This document shows, one piece after another, positions 48,266-55,834 of a DNA stretch of 64,000 nt (the first letter of the stretch is position 1; each line of letters begins with the position of its first letter). The notes below the pieces were generated by a model that was not told the origin of the DNA, made no database searches, and saw nothing but the letters and a program-made list of their open reading frames with translations. The position numbers were made by a program, and so were the translations under genes. The DNA lies in NCBI RefSeq assembly GCF_014196115.1, contig NZ_JACIDB010000008.1, positions 62,001 through 126,000 on the forward strand, read 5' to 3'. Source of the DNA: Sphingomonas aquatilis (GTDB lineage: Bacteria; Pseudomonadota; Alphaproteobacteria; Sphingomonadales; Sphingomonadaceae).

Positions 48266-48363
48266 CCGTCATTCCCGCGAAGGCGGGAATCCAGAACCAC
48301 TGACGCTGGTGATAGAGCCGCAACGGTAGCGCGTCTGGATCCCCGCCTGCGCGGGGATGACGG
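48266..48363. repeat. CCGTCATTCCCGC compound palindrome
   Basis: The outer stem is CCGTCA (48266-48271) with TGACGG (48358-48363). The left hairpin is ATTCCCGC-gaag-GCGGGAAT, the right hairpin ATCCCCGC-ctgc-GCGGGGAT, and TCCAGA can pair with TCTGGA in the middle. It is the same plan as the CGTCACCCC elements with different arms. It fills the gap between maf and ppsR. Confidence 0.88.
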
Positions 48364-48388
48364 CTGTGGGGGAACGGCAGCAGACGCA

Positions 48389-49198
48389 TCACCCCTTCCG
48401 CTCATTCGCCAGCGCGATGATCGCCGCGGCCGTCTCCTCGATCGAGCGGCGCGTCACGTCGATCACTGGCCAGCCGTTGTCGGCGAACATGCGCCGCGCA
48501 AAGGCGATCTCGCGCGTCACCGCTTCCTCCTCGACATAGGCCGTGTCGGGCATCTGGTTGAGCGACAGCAGGCGGTTGCGCCGGATCTGGATCAGCCGGT
48601 CGGCGCTGGTCGTCAGTCCGACGACGAGCGGACGCTTCAGGTCGAACAGCATCCGCGGCGGCGGACTTTCGACGACGATCGGGATGTTCGCCGTCTTCCA
48701 CCCCCGGTTGGCGAGATAGATGGAGGTCGGCGTCTTCGACGATCGCGACACGCCTGCGAGGACGATATCCGCCTCTTCCCAATCCTCGTGCGCGATACCG
48801 TCGTCATGCGCGATCGTCCATTGGATCGCATCGACGCGGGCGAAATAGGCGGCATCGAGCGCATGCTGGCGCCCCGGCCGCGCCTTCGCCTGCTGGCCGA
48901 GCAAGCCCGACAGCGCATCGTTGACCGGATCGAGCGGCGCCACCGCCGGCAACCCCAGCGCCAGACACCGCTGCTCCAGGATGCGGCGGGTCGCGGCGTT
49001 GACCAGCGTGAAGATCACCAGCCCGGGGTTCTGCGCGATCTCCTGCAGAATGCGCTCCAGATGCGCCTCGGTGCGCACCATCGGCCAGAAATGGCGCACG
49101 GTCTCGACGTCGTCATATTGCGCGAGCGCGGCCTTCGCGATGTTCTCCAGCGTCTCACCGGTCGAGTCCGATAGAAGGTGGAGGTGGAGGCGCATCAT
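48389..49198 (-). CDS. ppsR: Pyruvate,water dikinase/PPDK regulatory protein (RP001 family)
   Basis: A 269-aa bifunctional ADP-dependent kinase/phosphatase of the DUF299 family. MRLHLHLLSDSTGETLENIAKAALAQ is the N-terminal signature, and GVSRSSKTPTSIYLANRGWK the nucleotide-binding loop. It regulates phosphoenolpyruvate synthase or PPDK. GGGAGG precedes two adjacent ATGs (49198 and 49195); either may be used. This is the RP001 gene that flanks the chromosomal origin opposite hemE in Caulobacter and Rickettsia. It reads away from the origin. Confidence 0.93.
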   Translation of the reverse strand: MMRLHLHLLSDSTGETLENIAKAALAQYDDVETVRHFWPMVRTEAHLERILQEIAQNPGLVIFTLVNAATRRILEQRCLALGLPAVAPLDPVNDALSGLLGQQAKARPGRQHALDAAYFARVDAIQWTIAHDDGIAHEDWEEADIVLAGVSRSSKTPTSIYLANRGWKTANIPIVVESPPPRMLFDLKRPLVVGLTTSADRLIQIRRNRLLSLNQMPDTAYVEEEAVTREIAFARRMFADNGWPVIDVTRRSIEETAAAIIALANERKG

Positions 49199-49510
49199 CG
49201 CGACCTCCCGGGCAGACCTGTGGACAACATGGGGATGATCGATAGGACAAGTCGGCAGGTCCGCCAAGCGACCCTCACGCCGTGGACAACCCGCATTTCA
49301 TCCACATGTTCGCCAACATGGCACGTTTTTATCCACAGATCGTGGAAAACGGGGACATGGCGAACCGAATCGACACGATTCCGCGCGTCCTTGCCCGTCA
49401 ACCTGTGGGTGATTAGGGCATGAAACCGCTTATCCCGTATTCCACGTGCCAATCACTTCATCATCCTTTCTAAGAATCTTATTATAGGAAGAAGGACGCT
49501 GACCGATCCT
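49199..49510. other. oriC: Chromosomal replication origin (oriC), ppsR-hemE type
   Basis: These 312 bp hold a perfect DnaA box TTATCCACA (49329-49337). Near-matches are TGTGGACAA (49219-49227), CGTGGACAA (49281-49289), TCATCCACA (49298-49306), TGTGGGTGA (49404-49412) and TGTGAACAA (49510-49518, over the hemE start). An AT-rich tract with TAAGAATCTTATTATA lies at 49471-49486, just before hemE. GANTC sites are at 49367, 49377 and 49474. The flanking pair ppsR/hemE is the known Caulobacter and Rickettsia origin context. Genes on both sides mostly point away. Confidence 0.88.
49329..49337 (+). promoter_or_regulatory. Consensus DnaA box
   Basis: TTATCCACA is an exact match to the high-affinity DnaA box, in the centre of the putative origin. 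TCATCCACA lies 23 bp upstream in the same orientation (one mismatch). Confidence 0.85.
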
Positions 49511-50530
49511 GTGAACAAGCCGCTGCTCGCCACGCTGAAGGGTGCGAAGCCGGCCGTGCCGCCGATGTGGCTCATGCGTCAGGCCGGGCGCTATCTGCCC
49601 GAGTATCGCGCGCTGCGGGCGGAGAAGGGCGGCTTCCTGGCGCTCGCCACCGATCCGATCGCGGCAGCCGAGGTGACGCTGCAACCGATCCGCCGCTTCG
49701 GCTTCGACGGCGCGATCCTGTTCTCCGATATCCTGATGGTGCCCTGGGCGCTGGGGCAGGAGCTGACGTTCGGCCCGGGTGAGGGACCGCGACTGACCCC
49801 GCCGTTGGTCGATCATGCGCTGGGGGCGCTGGAACGGGTGCCTCAGCGCCTCGAGTCGGTCTATGCCACCTGTGAGCGGGTGGCCGCTGCCTTGCCGCCT
49901 GAGACCGCCTTTCTGGGCTTTGCCGGCAGTCCCTGGACGGTCGCGACCTATATGGTGGCGGGGCAGGGGTCAAAGGACCAAGGCGAGACGCGCGGTTTCG
50001 CTTATGCCGACCCGGCTGCGTTCGGCGCGATCATCGATGCGATCGTCGCCATGACGATCGACTATCTCGCACGCCAGATCGAAAGCGGCGTCGAAGCGGT
50101 GCAACTGTTCGATAGCTGGGCAGGATCGCTGTCGCCCGACCAGTTCGAACGCTGGGTGATCGCCCCCAATGCGGCGATCGTCGCCGGGCTGCGGGCGCGG
50201 TGTCCGAACGCGGTCATCATCGGCTTTCCCAAGGGGGCAGGGGGCAAGCTCCCCGCCTATGCCCGAGACACCGGCGTCGACGCGATCGGATTGGATGAGA
50301 CGGTCGATCCGGCCTGGGCGGACGCGGTGCTGCCGCAGGGGTTGCCGGTGCAGGGCAATCTCGACCCATTGGCGTTGCTCGCCGGCGGTGCGGCCTTGGA
50401 CGCGGGCATCGATCGGGTGCTCTCCGCCTTCCGTCACCGGCCGCACGTCTTCAACCTCGGCCATGGCATCGGCCAGTTCACCCCGATCGCGCATGTCGAA
50501 CATCTGATCCAACGGGTTAGGAACGCATAA
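49511..50530 (+). CDS. hemE: Uroporphyrinogen decarboxylase
   Basis: A 339-aa enzyme that decarboxylates uroporphyrinogen III to coproporphyrinogen III in heme synthesis. PPMWLMRQAGRYLPEYRALR is the signature near the N-terminus, FSDILMVPWALGQ the second, and GHGIGQFTPIAHVEHLI closes the domain. The start is GTG 49511, embedded in a DnaA-box-like TGTGAACAA. Its promoter must lie within the origin, as in Caulobacter. Its stop overlaps hemJ (TAATG). Confidence 0.96.
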   Translation: MNKPLLATLKGAKPAVPPMWLMRQAGRYLPEYRALRAEKGGFLALATDPIAAAEVTLQPIRRFGFDGAILFSDILMVPWALGQELTFGPGEGPRLTPPLVDHALGALERVPQRLESVYATCERVAAALPPETAFLGFAGSPWTVATYMVAGQGSKDQGETRGFAYADPAAFGAIIDAIVAMTIDYLARQIESGVEAVQLFDSWAGSLSPDQFERWVIAPNAAIVAGLRARCPNAVIIGFPKGAGGKLPAYARDTGVDAIGLDETVDPAWADAVLPQGLPVQGNLDPLALLAGGAALDAGIDRVLSAFRHRPHVFNLGHGIGQFTPIAHVEHLIQRVRNA

Positions 50531-50976
50531 TGGAAGCCCTGGCAGGCGCCTATCTGTGGATCGTCGCGGCGCACGTGATCTTCGTCATCTTCTGGATGGC
50601 GGGCCTGTTCATGCTGCCGCGTTACCTCGTCTATCATCAGGAGGCGCTGGCGGCGGGGCGCAGCGACGAGGCGGCGCTTTGGGTGGAGCGCGAGGGCAAG
50701 ATCCGCAGCATCATCCTGACCCCGGCGATGATCGTGGTATGGGTGCTCGGCCTGACGCTCGCCACCGTGGGCCAGCATTGGGGCGAGGGGTGGCTGCACG
50801 CCAAATTCGCCCTCGTGCTGCTGCTGTCGGGCTATCACGGCTGGGCGGTCGGCTATGCCAAAAGGCTGGCGCGGGGCGAGATGCGGCTCGATGGTCGCAC
50901 GTTGCGCATGATCAACGAGGTGCCGGCGCTGCTGGCGACGGTGATCGTCGTGCTGGTGTTCGTAAAGCCGTTCTGA
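50530..50976 (+). CDS. hemJ: HemJ-type protoporphyrinogen oxidase
   Basis: A 148-aa membrane protein with four predicted helices. LWIVAAHVIFVIFWMAGLFMLPRYLVYH carries the conserved histidine and arginine of HemJ, and KIRSIILTPAM with LHAKFALVLLLSGYHGW follows the family pattern. It oxidises protoporphyrinogen IX. The gene begins at the last base of hemE, so the two heme genes are coupled. Confidence 0.9.
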   Translation: MEALAGAYLWIVAAHVIFVIFWMAGLFMLPRYLVYHQEALAAGRSDEAALWVEREGKIRSIILTPAMIVVWVLGLTLATVGQHWGEGWLHAKFALVLLLSGYHGWAVGYAKRLARGEMRLDGRTLRMINEVPALLATVIVVLVFVKPF

Positions 50977-51142
50977 GCCTGACGCTGTTCTGCGCTTGAC
51001 GGGGGCCTTGGGCCCTCTTACCTCCTGCCGACGCGTAGAGCCGCCGCCCGGTGGCTCCGCGTTCCTCCTCCGGCTGTTCGTCGCTGCGGTTCCTTCGCCG
51101 ATCTGAAGCCTCTCCCCACTGCCTACGCATTCGGATTATTCC
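50977..51142 (+). promoter_or_regulatory. Structured leader of rho
   Basis: This 166-bp stretch between hemJ and rho has a 7-bp hairpin GGGGGCC/GGCCCTC (51001-51017) and a longer stem ACGCG..GAGCC with GGCTC..CGCGT (51031-51062, 2-nt bulge). Pyrimidine-rich TCCTCCTCCGG follows. A leader that lets Rho control its own mRNA is known in E. coli; a similar role here is inferred. TTGAC at 50996 could be a -35. Confidence 0.45.
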
Positions 51143-52399
51143 ATGCATCTTAAAGACTTGAAGAAGAAGACCCCCGCCGACCTGGTCAGCATGGCCGAGG
51201 AATTGGGGGTCGAGGGCGCCTCGACGCTGCGCAAGCAGGATCTGCTGTTCGCGATCCTGAAGGTGCAGGCGGAGAATGGCGACCAGATCATGGGCCTCGG
51301 CACGATCGAGGTTCTGCAGGACGGTTTCGGCTTCCTGCGCTCGCCGGAAGCGAACTATCTTGCCGGCCCGGACGATATCTACGTTTCGCCCAATCAGGTG
51401 CGCAAGCACGGCCTGCGTACGGGCGATACCGTCGAAGGCGAGATCCGTGCGCCCAAGGATGGCGAACGCTATTTCGCGCTGACCAAGCTCACCTCGGTGA
51501 ACTTCGACGATCCCGAAGCCGTCCGCCACCGCGTCAATTTCGACAACCTGACGCCGCTCTACCCGGAATCGAAGCTGACGCTCGATCCCGCCGATCCGAC
51601 GCAGAAGGACAAGTCGGCGCGCGTCATCGACATCGTCTCGCCGCAGGGCAAGGGCCAGCGCACGCTGATCGTCGCGCCGCCGCGCGTCGGCAAGACGGTG
51701 ATGCTGCAGAACATCGCCAAGGCGATCACCGACAACCATCCCGAGGTGTTCCTGCTCGTGCTGCTGATCGACGAGCGGCCCGAGGAAGTCACCGACATGC
51801 AGCGCAGCGTGAAGGGCGAGGTGGTATCCTCGACCTTCGACGAACCCGCGCAGCGCCACGTCCAGGTCGCCGAAATGGTGATCGAAAAGGCCAAGCGCCT
51901 CGTCGAGCACAAGAAGGACGTCGTGATCCTGCTTGACTCGATCACGCGCCTCGGCCGCGCGTACAACACCGTGGTCCCGTCGTCGGGCAAGGTGCTGACC
52001 GGCGGTGTCGACGCCAATGCGTTGCAGCGCCCCAAGCGCTTCTTCGGCGCGGCGCGTAACATCGAAGAGGGCGGCTCGCTCTCGATCATCGCCACCGCGC
52101 TGATCGATACCGGCAGCCGCATGGACGAAGTCATCTTCGAAGAGTTCAAGGGCACGGGTAACTCCGAAATCGTCCTCGACCGCAAGGTCGCCGACAAGCG
52201 CGTCTTCCCGGCGCTGGACGTCGGCAAGTCGGGCACGCGCAAGGAAGAGCTGCTGGTCGACAAGGACAAGCTCAGCAAGCAGTGGGTGCTCCGCCGCATC
52301 CTGATGCAGATGGGCACGATCGACGCGATGGAATTCCTGCTCGACAAGATGAAGAATTCGAAGACCAACGAAGACTTCTTCGACAGCATGAACCAATAG
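51143..52399 (+). CDS. rho: Transcription termination factor Rho
   Basis: A 418-aa hexameric RNA helicase. The N-terminal Rho_N domain begins [22 protein letters not shown]. The cold-shock-like RNA-binding domain follows ([22 protein letters not shown]). The motor has the P-loop [13 protein letters not shown], Walker [15 protein letters not shown] and the arginine-rich R-loop region ([22 protein letters not shown]). Length and all motifs are canonical. The gene is the third rightward gene from the origin. Confidence 0.97.
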   Translation: MHLKDLKKKTPADLVSMAEELGVEGASTLRKQDLLFAILKVQAENGDQIMGLGTIEVLQDGFGFLRSPEANYLAGPDDIYVSPNQVRKHGLRTGDTVEGEIRAPKDGERYFALTKLTSVNFDDPEAVRHRVNFDNLTPLYPESKLTLDPADPTQKDKSARVIDIVSPQGKGQRTLIVAPPRVGKTVMLQNIAKAITDNHPEVFLLVLLIDERPEEVTDMQRSVKGEVVSSTFDEPAQRHVQVAEMVIEKAKRLVEHKKDVVILLDSITRLGRAYNTVVPSSGKVLTGGVDANALQRPKRFFGAARNIEEGGSLSIIATALIDTGSRMDEVIFEEFKGTGNSEIVLDRKVADKRVFPALDVGKSGTRKEELLVDKDKLSKQWVLRRILMQMGTIDAMEFLLDKMKNSKTNEDFFDSMNQ

Positions 52400-52405
52400 C
52401 CGCAG

Positions 52406-52512
52406 CCGAGTGCGGCCTGCCGCATGCTGCGGCAGGACTCGCACCGGCTCGGCCGGCGGGTGCGCCCAGGCGCAACCCGTCCGACGCGGGCTTCGCCCGC
52501 GTCCGCCGACTT
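52406..52512. repeat. GGCCGGCGGG/CCCGTCCGAC modular repeat, second copy
   Basis: The hairpin CCTGCCGCA/TGCGGCAGG lies near 52416-52436. Then comes GGCCGGCGGG, a GGGTGCGCC/GGCGCAACCC stem, CCCGTCCGAC, and hairpin GACGCGGGC/GCCCGCGTC. The copy at 39757-39827 keeps GGCCGGCGGG, CCCGTCCGAC and a GGGCTTCGC-loop hairpin, but has different stems. Confidence 0.7.
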
Positions 52513-52517
52513 CCATC

Positions 52518-52607
52518 CGTCACCCCGGCCGTAGAGCCGGGGTCCCGCTCGCTTTTCTACCGTCCCGGGCAGACATAGCGGGACCCCGGGTCAAGCCCGG
52601 GGTGACG
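52518..52607. repeat. CGTCACCCC-family compound palindrome
   Basis: The outer arms are CGTCACCCCGG (52518-52528) and CCGGGGTGACG (52597-52607). The central stem GTCCCGCT pairs with AGCGGGAC, and flanking hairpins have ACCCCGG/CCGGGGT arms. It is a close copy of those at 2351 and 24394. Confidence 0.9.
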
Positions 52608-52724
52608 ACGTGTTGCCCGCGCTTCGTCACCAGCAACACAACGTCACAATCCTCATCCACGCGTCGCCGATGGCTTTTGCGCGTTGCTGCGGTATGCACC
52701 ACGGCATCAACGGGGAGTAACGAC

Positions 52725-53444
52725 GTGTCCATCATCGCCATGCTGAGCGCGGCCGCCGCCAGCGGGCCGGGGTCTCCGGCCGAGATCTGGCAGCATATCA
52801 TCAACGATTTTTCGAACATCACGACCCCTGCGGCGCTGTCGGCGTTCGTGCAGGTGCTGATGATCGACGTCGTGCTGGCGGGGGACAATGCGATCGTCGT
52901 CGGCGCGTTGGCCGCGGGCCTACCGGTCGATCAGCGCAAGAAGGTCATCCTGATCGGTATCCTCGCCGCGCTCGTCCTGCGGATCATCTTCGCGCTGGCG
53001 GTCAGCTGGCTGCTCGGCGTGATCGGGCTGATCTTCGCGGGCGGCATTCTGCTGCTGTGGGTCGCATGGAAGATGTGGCGCGAGCTGCGGGGCGAGCACA
53101 ACGCCGGCTCACCCGAGGTCGACGGCGACGAGACCGCTGGGCTGAAACCTGCCAAGAGCTTCGCCGCCGCCGCCTGGGCGGTCGCGGTCGCCGACGTGTC
53201 GATGAGCCTCGACAACGTGCTCGCCGTTGCCGGCGCGGCGCGCGACCATCCCGGCATCCTGATCATCGGGCTGCTGCTGTCCGTCGCGCTGATGGGCATC
53301 GCGGCGAACCTGATCGCCAAATATATCGAGCGCTATCGCTGGATCGCCTACGTTGGGCTGGCGGTGATCGTCTATGTTGCGGGCAAGATGATCTACGAAG
53401 GGGTGGTCGACCCCAATGTCGGGCTGATGAAGCTGTTCGGATAA
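52725..53444 (+). CDS. TerC/YjbE-family integral membrane protein
   Basis: A 239-aa multi-helix membrane protein. The paired motifs MIDVVLAGDNAIVVGALAAG and VAVADVSMSLDNVLAVAGAA carry the acidic residues of the TerC family, linked to metal (manganese) export or tellurite resistance. The start is GTG 52725 with GGGGAG 7 nt upstream. A downstream terminator hairpin ends the unit. Metal specificity cannot be read from sequence. Confidence 0.88.
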   Translation: MSIIAMLSAAAASGPGSPAEIWQHIINDFSNITTPAALSAFVQVLMIDVVLAGDNAIVVGALAAGLPVDQRKKVILIGILAALVLRIIFALAVSWLLGVIGLIFAGGILLLWVAWKMWRELRGEHNAGSPEVDGDETAGLKPAKSFAAAAWAVAVADVSMSLDNVLAVAGAARDHPGILIIGLLLSVALMGIAANLIAKYIERYRWIAYVGLAVIVYVAGKMIYEGVVDPNVGLMKLFG

Positions 53445-53447
53445 GGG

Positions 53448-53473
53448 AAGGGGGGCCGCGAAGCCCCCCTTTT
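53448..53473 (+). terminator. Rho-independent terminator after terC
   Basis: AAGGGGGGC (53448-53456) pairs with GCCCCCCTT (53463-53471) around loop CGCGAA, and the stem runs into TTTT. The near-symmetric stem also lies 5 bp past the convergent hydrolase gene and may serve both. Confidence 0.88.
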
Positions 53474-53477
53474 CATG

Positions 53478-54188
53478 TCAGCCGAGGTGCGCCGCGAAGA
53501 AGCTGGCGGTGCGTTGATCGGCAAGGTTTGCCGACTCGTCCGAACGGCGCTGACCAAACTCGGTTGCGAAGCCGTGATCCTCACCGGGGTAGTCGAACAG
53601 CGTCACCTTCGCATGATCGTCCAGCCCGGCGTGCATGCGGGCCTGCGCATCCTTGTCGACGAAATGATCCTCCTGCGGAATGTGCAGCAGCACCGGGTGC
53701 GCGATCGCATGCGCTTCGCCCAACAGTCCGTCGATGCCGACACCATAATAGCCGACGCTAGCGTCTACATCGGTACGGGCCGCCGTCATGAAGGCCAGCC
53801 GCCCGCCGAGGCAATAGCCGACGACGCCGACCTTGCCGCCTTCGGCCAGCATCCCCCGCGCGGTGCGGATCGTCGCTTCGATATCGCGGATGCCGGCGTC
53901 CTGATCGAACTGCCCCATCAGGTCGAGCGCGCGTTGCATCTGGTCGGGAACGTCGGGGTCCAATTCAACGCCCGGTGCGATCTGCCAGAACAGGTCGGGG
54001 GCGAGCGCCAAATAGCCGTCCGCCGCCAGCCGATCGCATTTGCTGCGGATGCCGGCATTCACGCCGAAGATTTCCTGAATGACGACGATTGCCGCACGCG
54101 GCGTGCTTGCAGGTTCCGCGACATAGGTGTCGAAACGGCCTTTGCCGTCTAGCGTGTCGATGGTGATCGTCCGGGACGTGGCAGTCAT
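53478..54188 (-). CDS. Dienelactone hydrolase family protein
   Basis: A 236-aa alpha/beta hydrolase. The nucleophile elbow is GYCLGG (Cys nucleophile, as in dienelactone hydrolase), an aspartate follows in the EDHFVDKDAQ region, and the histidine is in PGEDHGFATEFG. It begins TATSRTITIDTLDGKG. It is the only leftward gene in the rightward arm between hemE and parB. A second family member is at 59962. The substrate is unknown. Confidence 0.9.
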   Translation of the reverse strand: MTATSRTITIDTLDGKGRFDTYVAEPASTPRAAIVVIQEIFGVNAGIRSKCDRLAADGYLALAPDLFWQIAPGVELDPDVPDQMQRALDLMGQFDQDAGIRDIEATIRTARGMLAEGGKVGVVGYCLGGRLAFMTAARTDVDASVGYYGVGIDGLLGEAHAIAHPVLLHIPQEDHFVDKDAQARMHAGLDDHAKVTLFDYPGEDHGFATEFGQRRSDESANLADQRTASFFAAHLG

Positions 54189-54260
54189 GGGTGCTCCTCT
54201 CGCGCAGCCGATCCGGCTGGGCTATGGCAAACGCCACAGGGCCGCAACGGGATGCATGCG

Positions 54261-54506
54261 ATGAAGGTAACGGTGGACATCGATCTGACCCCGGAAGAGG
54301 CGCGTCGCGCGATGGGCCTGCCCGACCTGACGCCGCTGCACGAACGCTATGTCGCCGCGATGCTGGAAACGATGAACGGTCAGGTCCGCCCCGAATTGCT
54401 TGAAAATATGATGAAGAGCTGGGCGCCGATGGGCGAAGCGGGCTTTGCGATGTGGCGCCAGATGTTCGAGACGGCGACCAAGACGGGCGGCGGCTCGGGC
54501 AGCTGA
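54261..54506 (+). CDS. DUF6489 family small protein
   Basis: An 81-aa protein beginning MKVTVDIDLTPEEARRAMGLPDLTPLHERYV, the pattern of DUF6489, found in sphingomonads and relatives upstream of mnmE. ATG 54261 matches the conserved start; ATG 54252 is in frame upstream. The stop overlaps the mnmE ATG. Function unknown. The PLHERY and helical repeats suggest a small helical cytoplasmic protein. Confidence 0.8.
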   Translation: MKVTVDIDLTPEEARRAMGLPDLTPLHERYVAAMLETMNGQVRPELLENMMKSWAPMGEAGFAMWRQMFETATKTGGGSGS

Positions 54507-55780
54507 TGACGACGATCTTCGCGCTGTCGAGCGGCGCGGCGCCGGCCGGTATCGGGGTCATCCGGGTGAGTGGTCCGGACGCAATGGCGGCGGTGAGCGC
54601 GATGGCAGGGACTTTGCCGCCACCCCGCGAGGCACGGGTGCGCGCGTTGCGGGACACCGGGGGCGCTTTGCTCGATCGCGCGCTCGTGCTGGTCTTTCCC
54701 GGACCGGCGACAGCGACAGGCGAAGATCTGATCGAACTGCATTGCCATGGCGGCCGTGCGGTGATCGCGGCGGTGCTGCGGGCGCTGGGGGAGCAGCCTG
54801 GCCTCCGCCCGGCGGTCGGAGGCGAATTCACACGCCGTGCGCTGGCGAACGGGCGCATCGATCTGGCCGAGGCTGCGGGTCTCGCCGACCTGTTGTCCGC
54901 CGACACCGAGCGGCAGCGCGTTGCCGCGCTCGCGGCGGCGGAAGGCGTGGTGAGCCAGCGCGTGCGCGGCTGGCTCGATCGGCTGGCGATGCTGTCGGCG
55001 ATGGTCGAAGCGCAACTCGACTTTGCCGATGAGGATGATGTCGACGACAACGCGGCGGCGATGGCTGCGGTGGTCGAAGGCCAGCGCGCGCTGGCGGCGG
55101 AGCTGGCGGCGGTGCTCGCCAACCCACCCGTCGAACGGCTGCGGGACGGGATCAGCGTCGTCCTTGCCGGCCCACCCAATGCGGGCAAGTCGACGCTCAT
55201 CAACCTGCTCAGCCAGCGTGAGCTTGCGATCGTTTCGCCGATCGCCGGCACGACCCGGGATCGGATCGAGGCGACCGTGGTGCGGGACGGTCTGGTCTAT
55301 GTGCTCACCGATACGGCGGGGCTGACCGAGAGCGATGATCCCGTGGAGCAGATCGGCGTCACGCGCGCGGCGAACGCAATGGTTGCGGCGGACGTGCTGC
55401 TGTGGCTGGGCGATACCCCGCCACCGCGCGACGATGCGATATGGCTGCACGCGCGGGCTGACGTGCCCGGCCGGGTTGCAGCGGAGGGAACGCGGGCGGC
55501 GGTGTCGCAGGATGATGGCGCCAGCGTCGAGGCGGTATGGCGCCTGATTGCTGCGGAGGGGGAGGCCATGGTGCCCCGGAGCGACGCGCTGGCGTTTCGC
55601 GAAAGCGAACGCGTGGCCTGCAGAGAAGCTCTGGACGCGATACGACAGCCGGACGGTGACCCGCTCGTCATCGCCGAGCAACTGCGATTGGCACGACGGG
55701 CGCTGGCCACGATCCTCGGCATCGATGCCACGGAGACAATGCTCGACGCCCTGTTCGGACGCTTTTGCATCGGCAAGTGA
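54506..55780 (+). CDS. mnmE: tRNA modification GTPase MnmE
   Basis: A 424-aa GTPase that acts with MnmG to build the 5-carboxymethylaminomethyl group on uridine 34 of tRNAs. The N-terminal folate-binding domain has IFALSSGAAPAGIGVIRVSG. The G domain has the P-loop GPPNAGKSTLINLL (about residue 225) and GTTRDRIEA. The C-terminus ends in the catalytic FCIGK. It is a little shorter than the E. coli enzyme but retains all motifs. ATG 54506 overlaps the DUF6489 stop. Confidence 0.96.
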   Translation: MTTIFALSSGAAPAGIGVIRVSGPDAMAAVSAMAGTLPPPREARVRALRDTGGALLDRALVLVFPGPATATGEDLIELHCHGGRAVIAAVLRALGEQPGLRPAVGGEFTRRALANGRIDLAEAAGLADLLSADTERQRVAALAAAEGVVSQRVRGWLDRLAMLSAMVEAQLDFADEDDVDDNAAAMAAVVEGQRALAAELAAVLANPPVERLRDGISVVLAGPPNAGKSTLINLLSQRELAIVSPIAGTTRDRIEATVVRDGLVYVLTDTAGLTESDDPVEQIGVTRAANAMVAADVLLWLGDTPPPRDDAIWLHARADVPGRVAAEGTRAAVSQDDGASVEAVWRLIAAEGEAMVPRSDALAFRESERVACREALDAIRQPDGDPLVIAEQLRLARRALATILGIDATETMLDALFGRFCIGK

Positions 55781-55796
55781 TGTTCCACGTGGAACA
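55781..55796. other. parS: parS centromere site 1
   Basis: TGTTCCACGTGGAACA is a perfect 16-bp palindrome matching the ParB-binding parS consensus. It starts immediately after the mnmE stop codon. parA and parB are 2.5 kb downstream and the origin 6.3 kb upstream. Confidence 0.95.
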
Positions 55797-55834
55797 GTTT
55801 TGACGTTCAGAACGCGCTGGCATAGGCGCATCGC

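Larger units (their letters stand above)
52400..52724. other. Gap between rho and terC, two repeats, no gene seen
   Basis: These 325 bp contain the two repeats listed next. The remainder (52608-52724) holds the ribosome site GGGGAG for terC and no coding region that I can support. Confidence 0.6.

Noticed and set aside
52711-52724. GGGGAGTAACG before terC, resembling the start of a yybP-ykoY manganese riboswitch
   Set aside because: It is at ribosome-site distance from the start codon, and there is no room or pairing for the rest of the aptamer.
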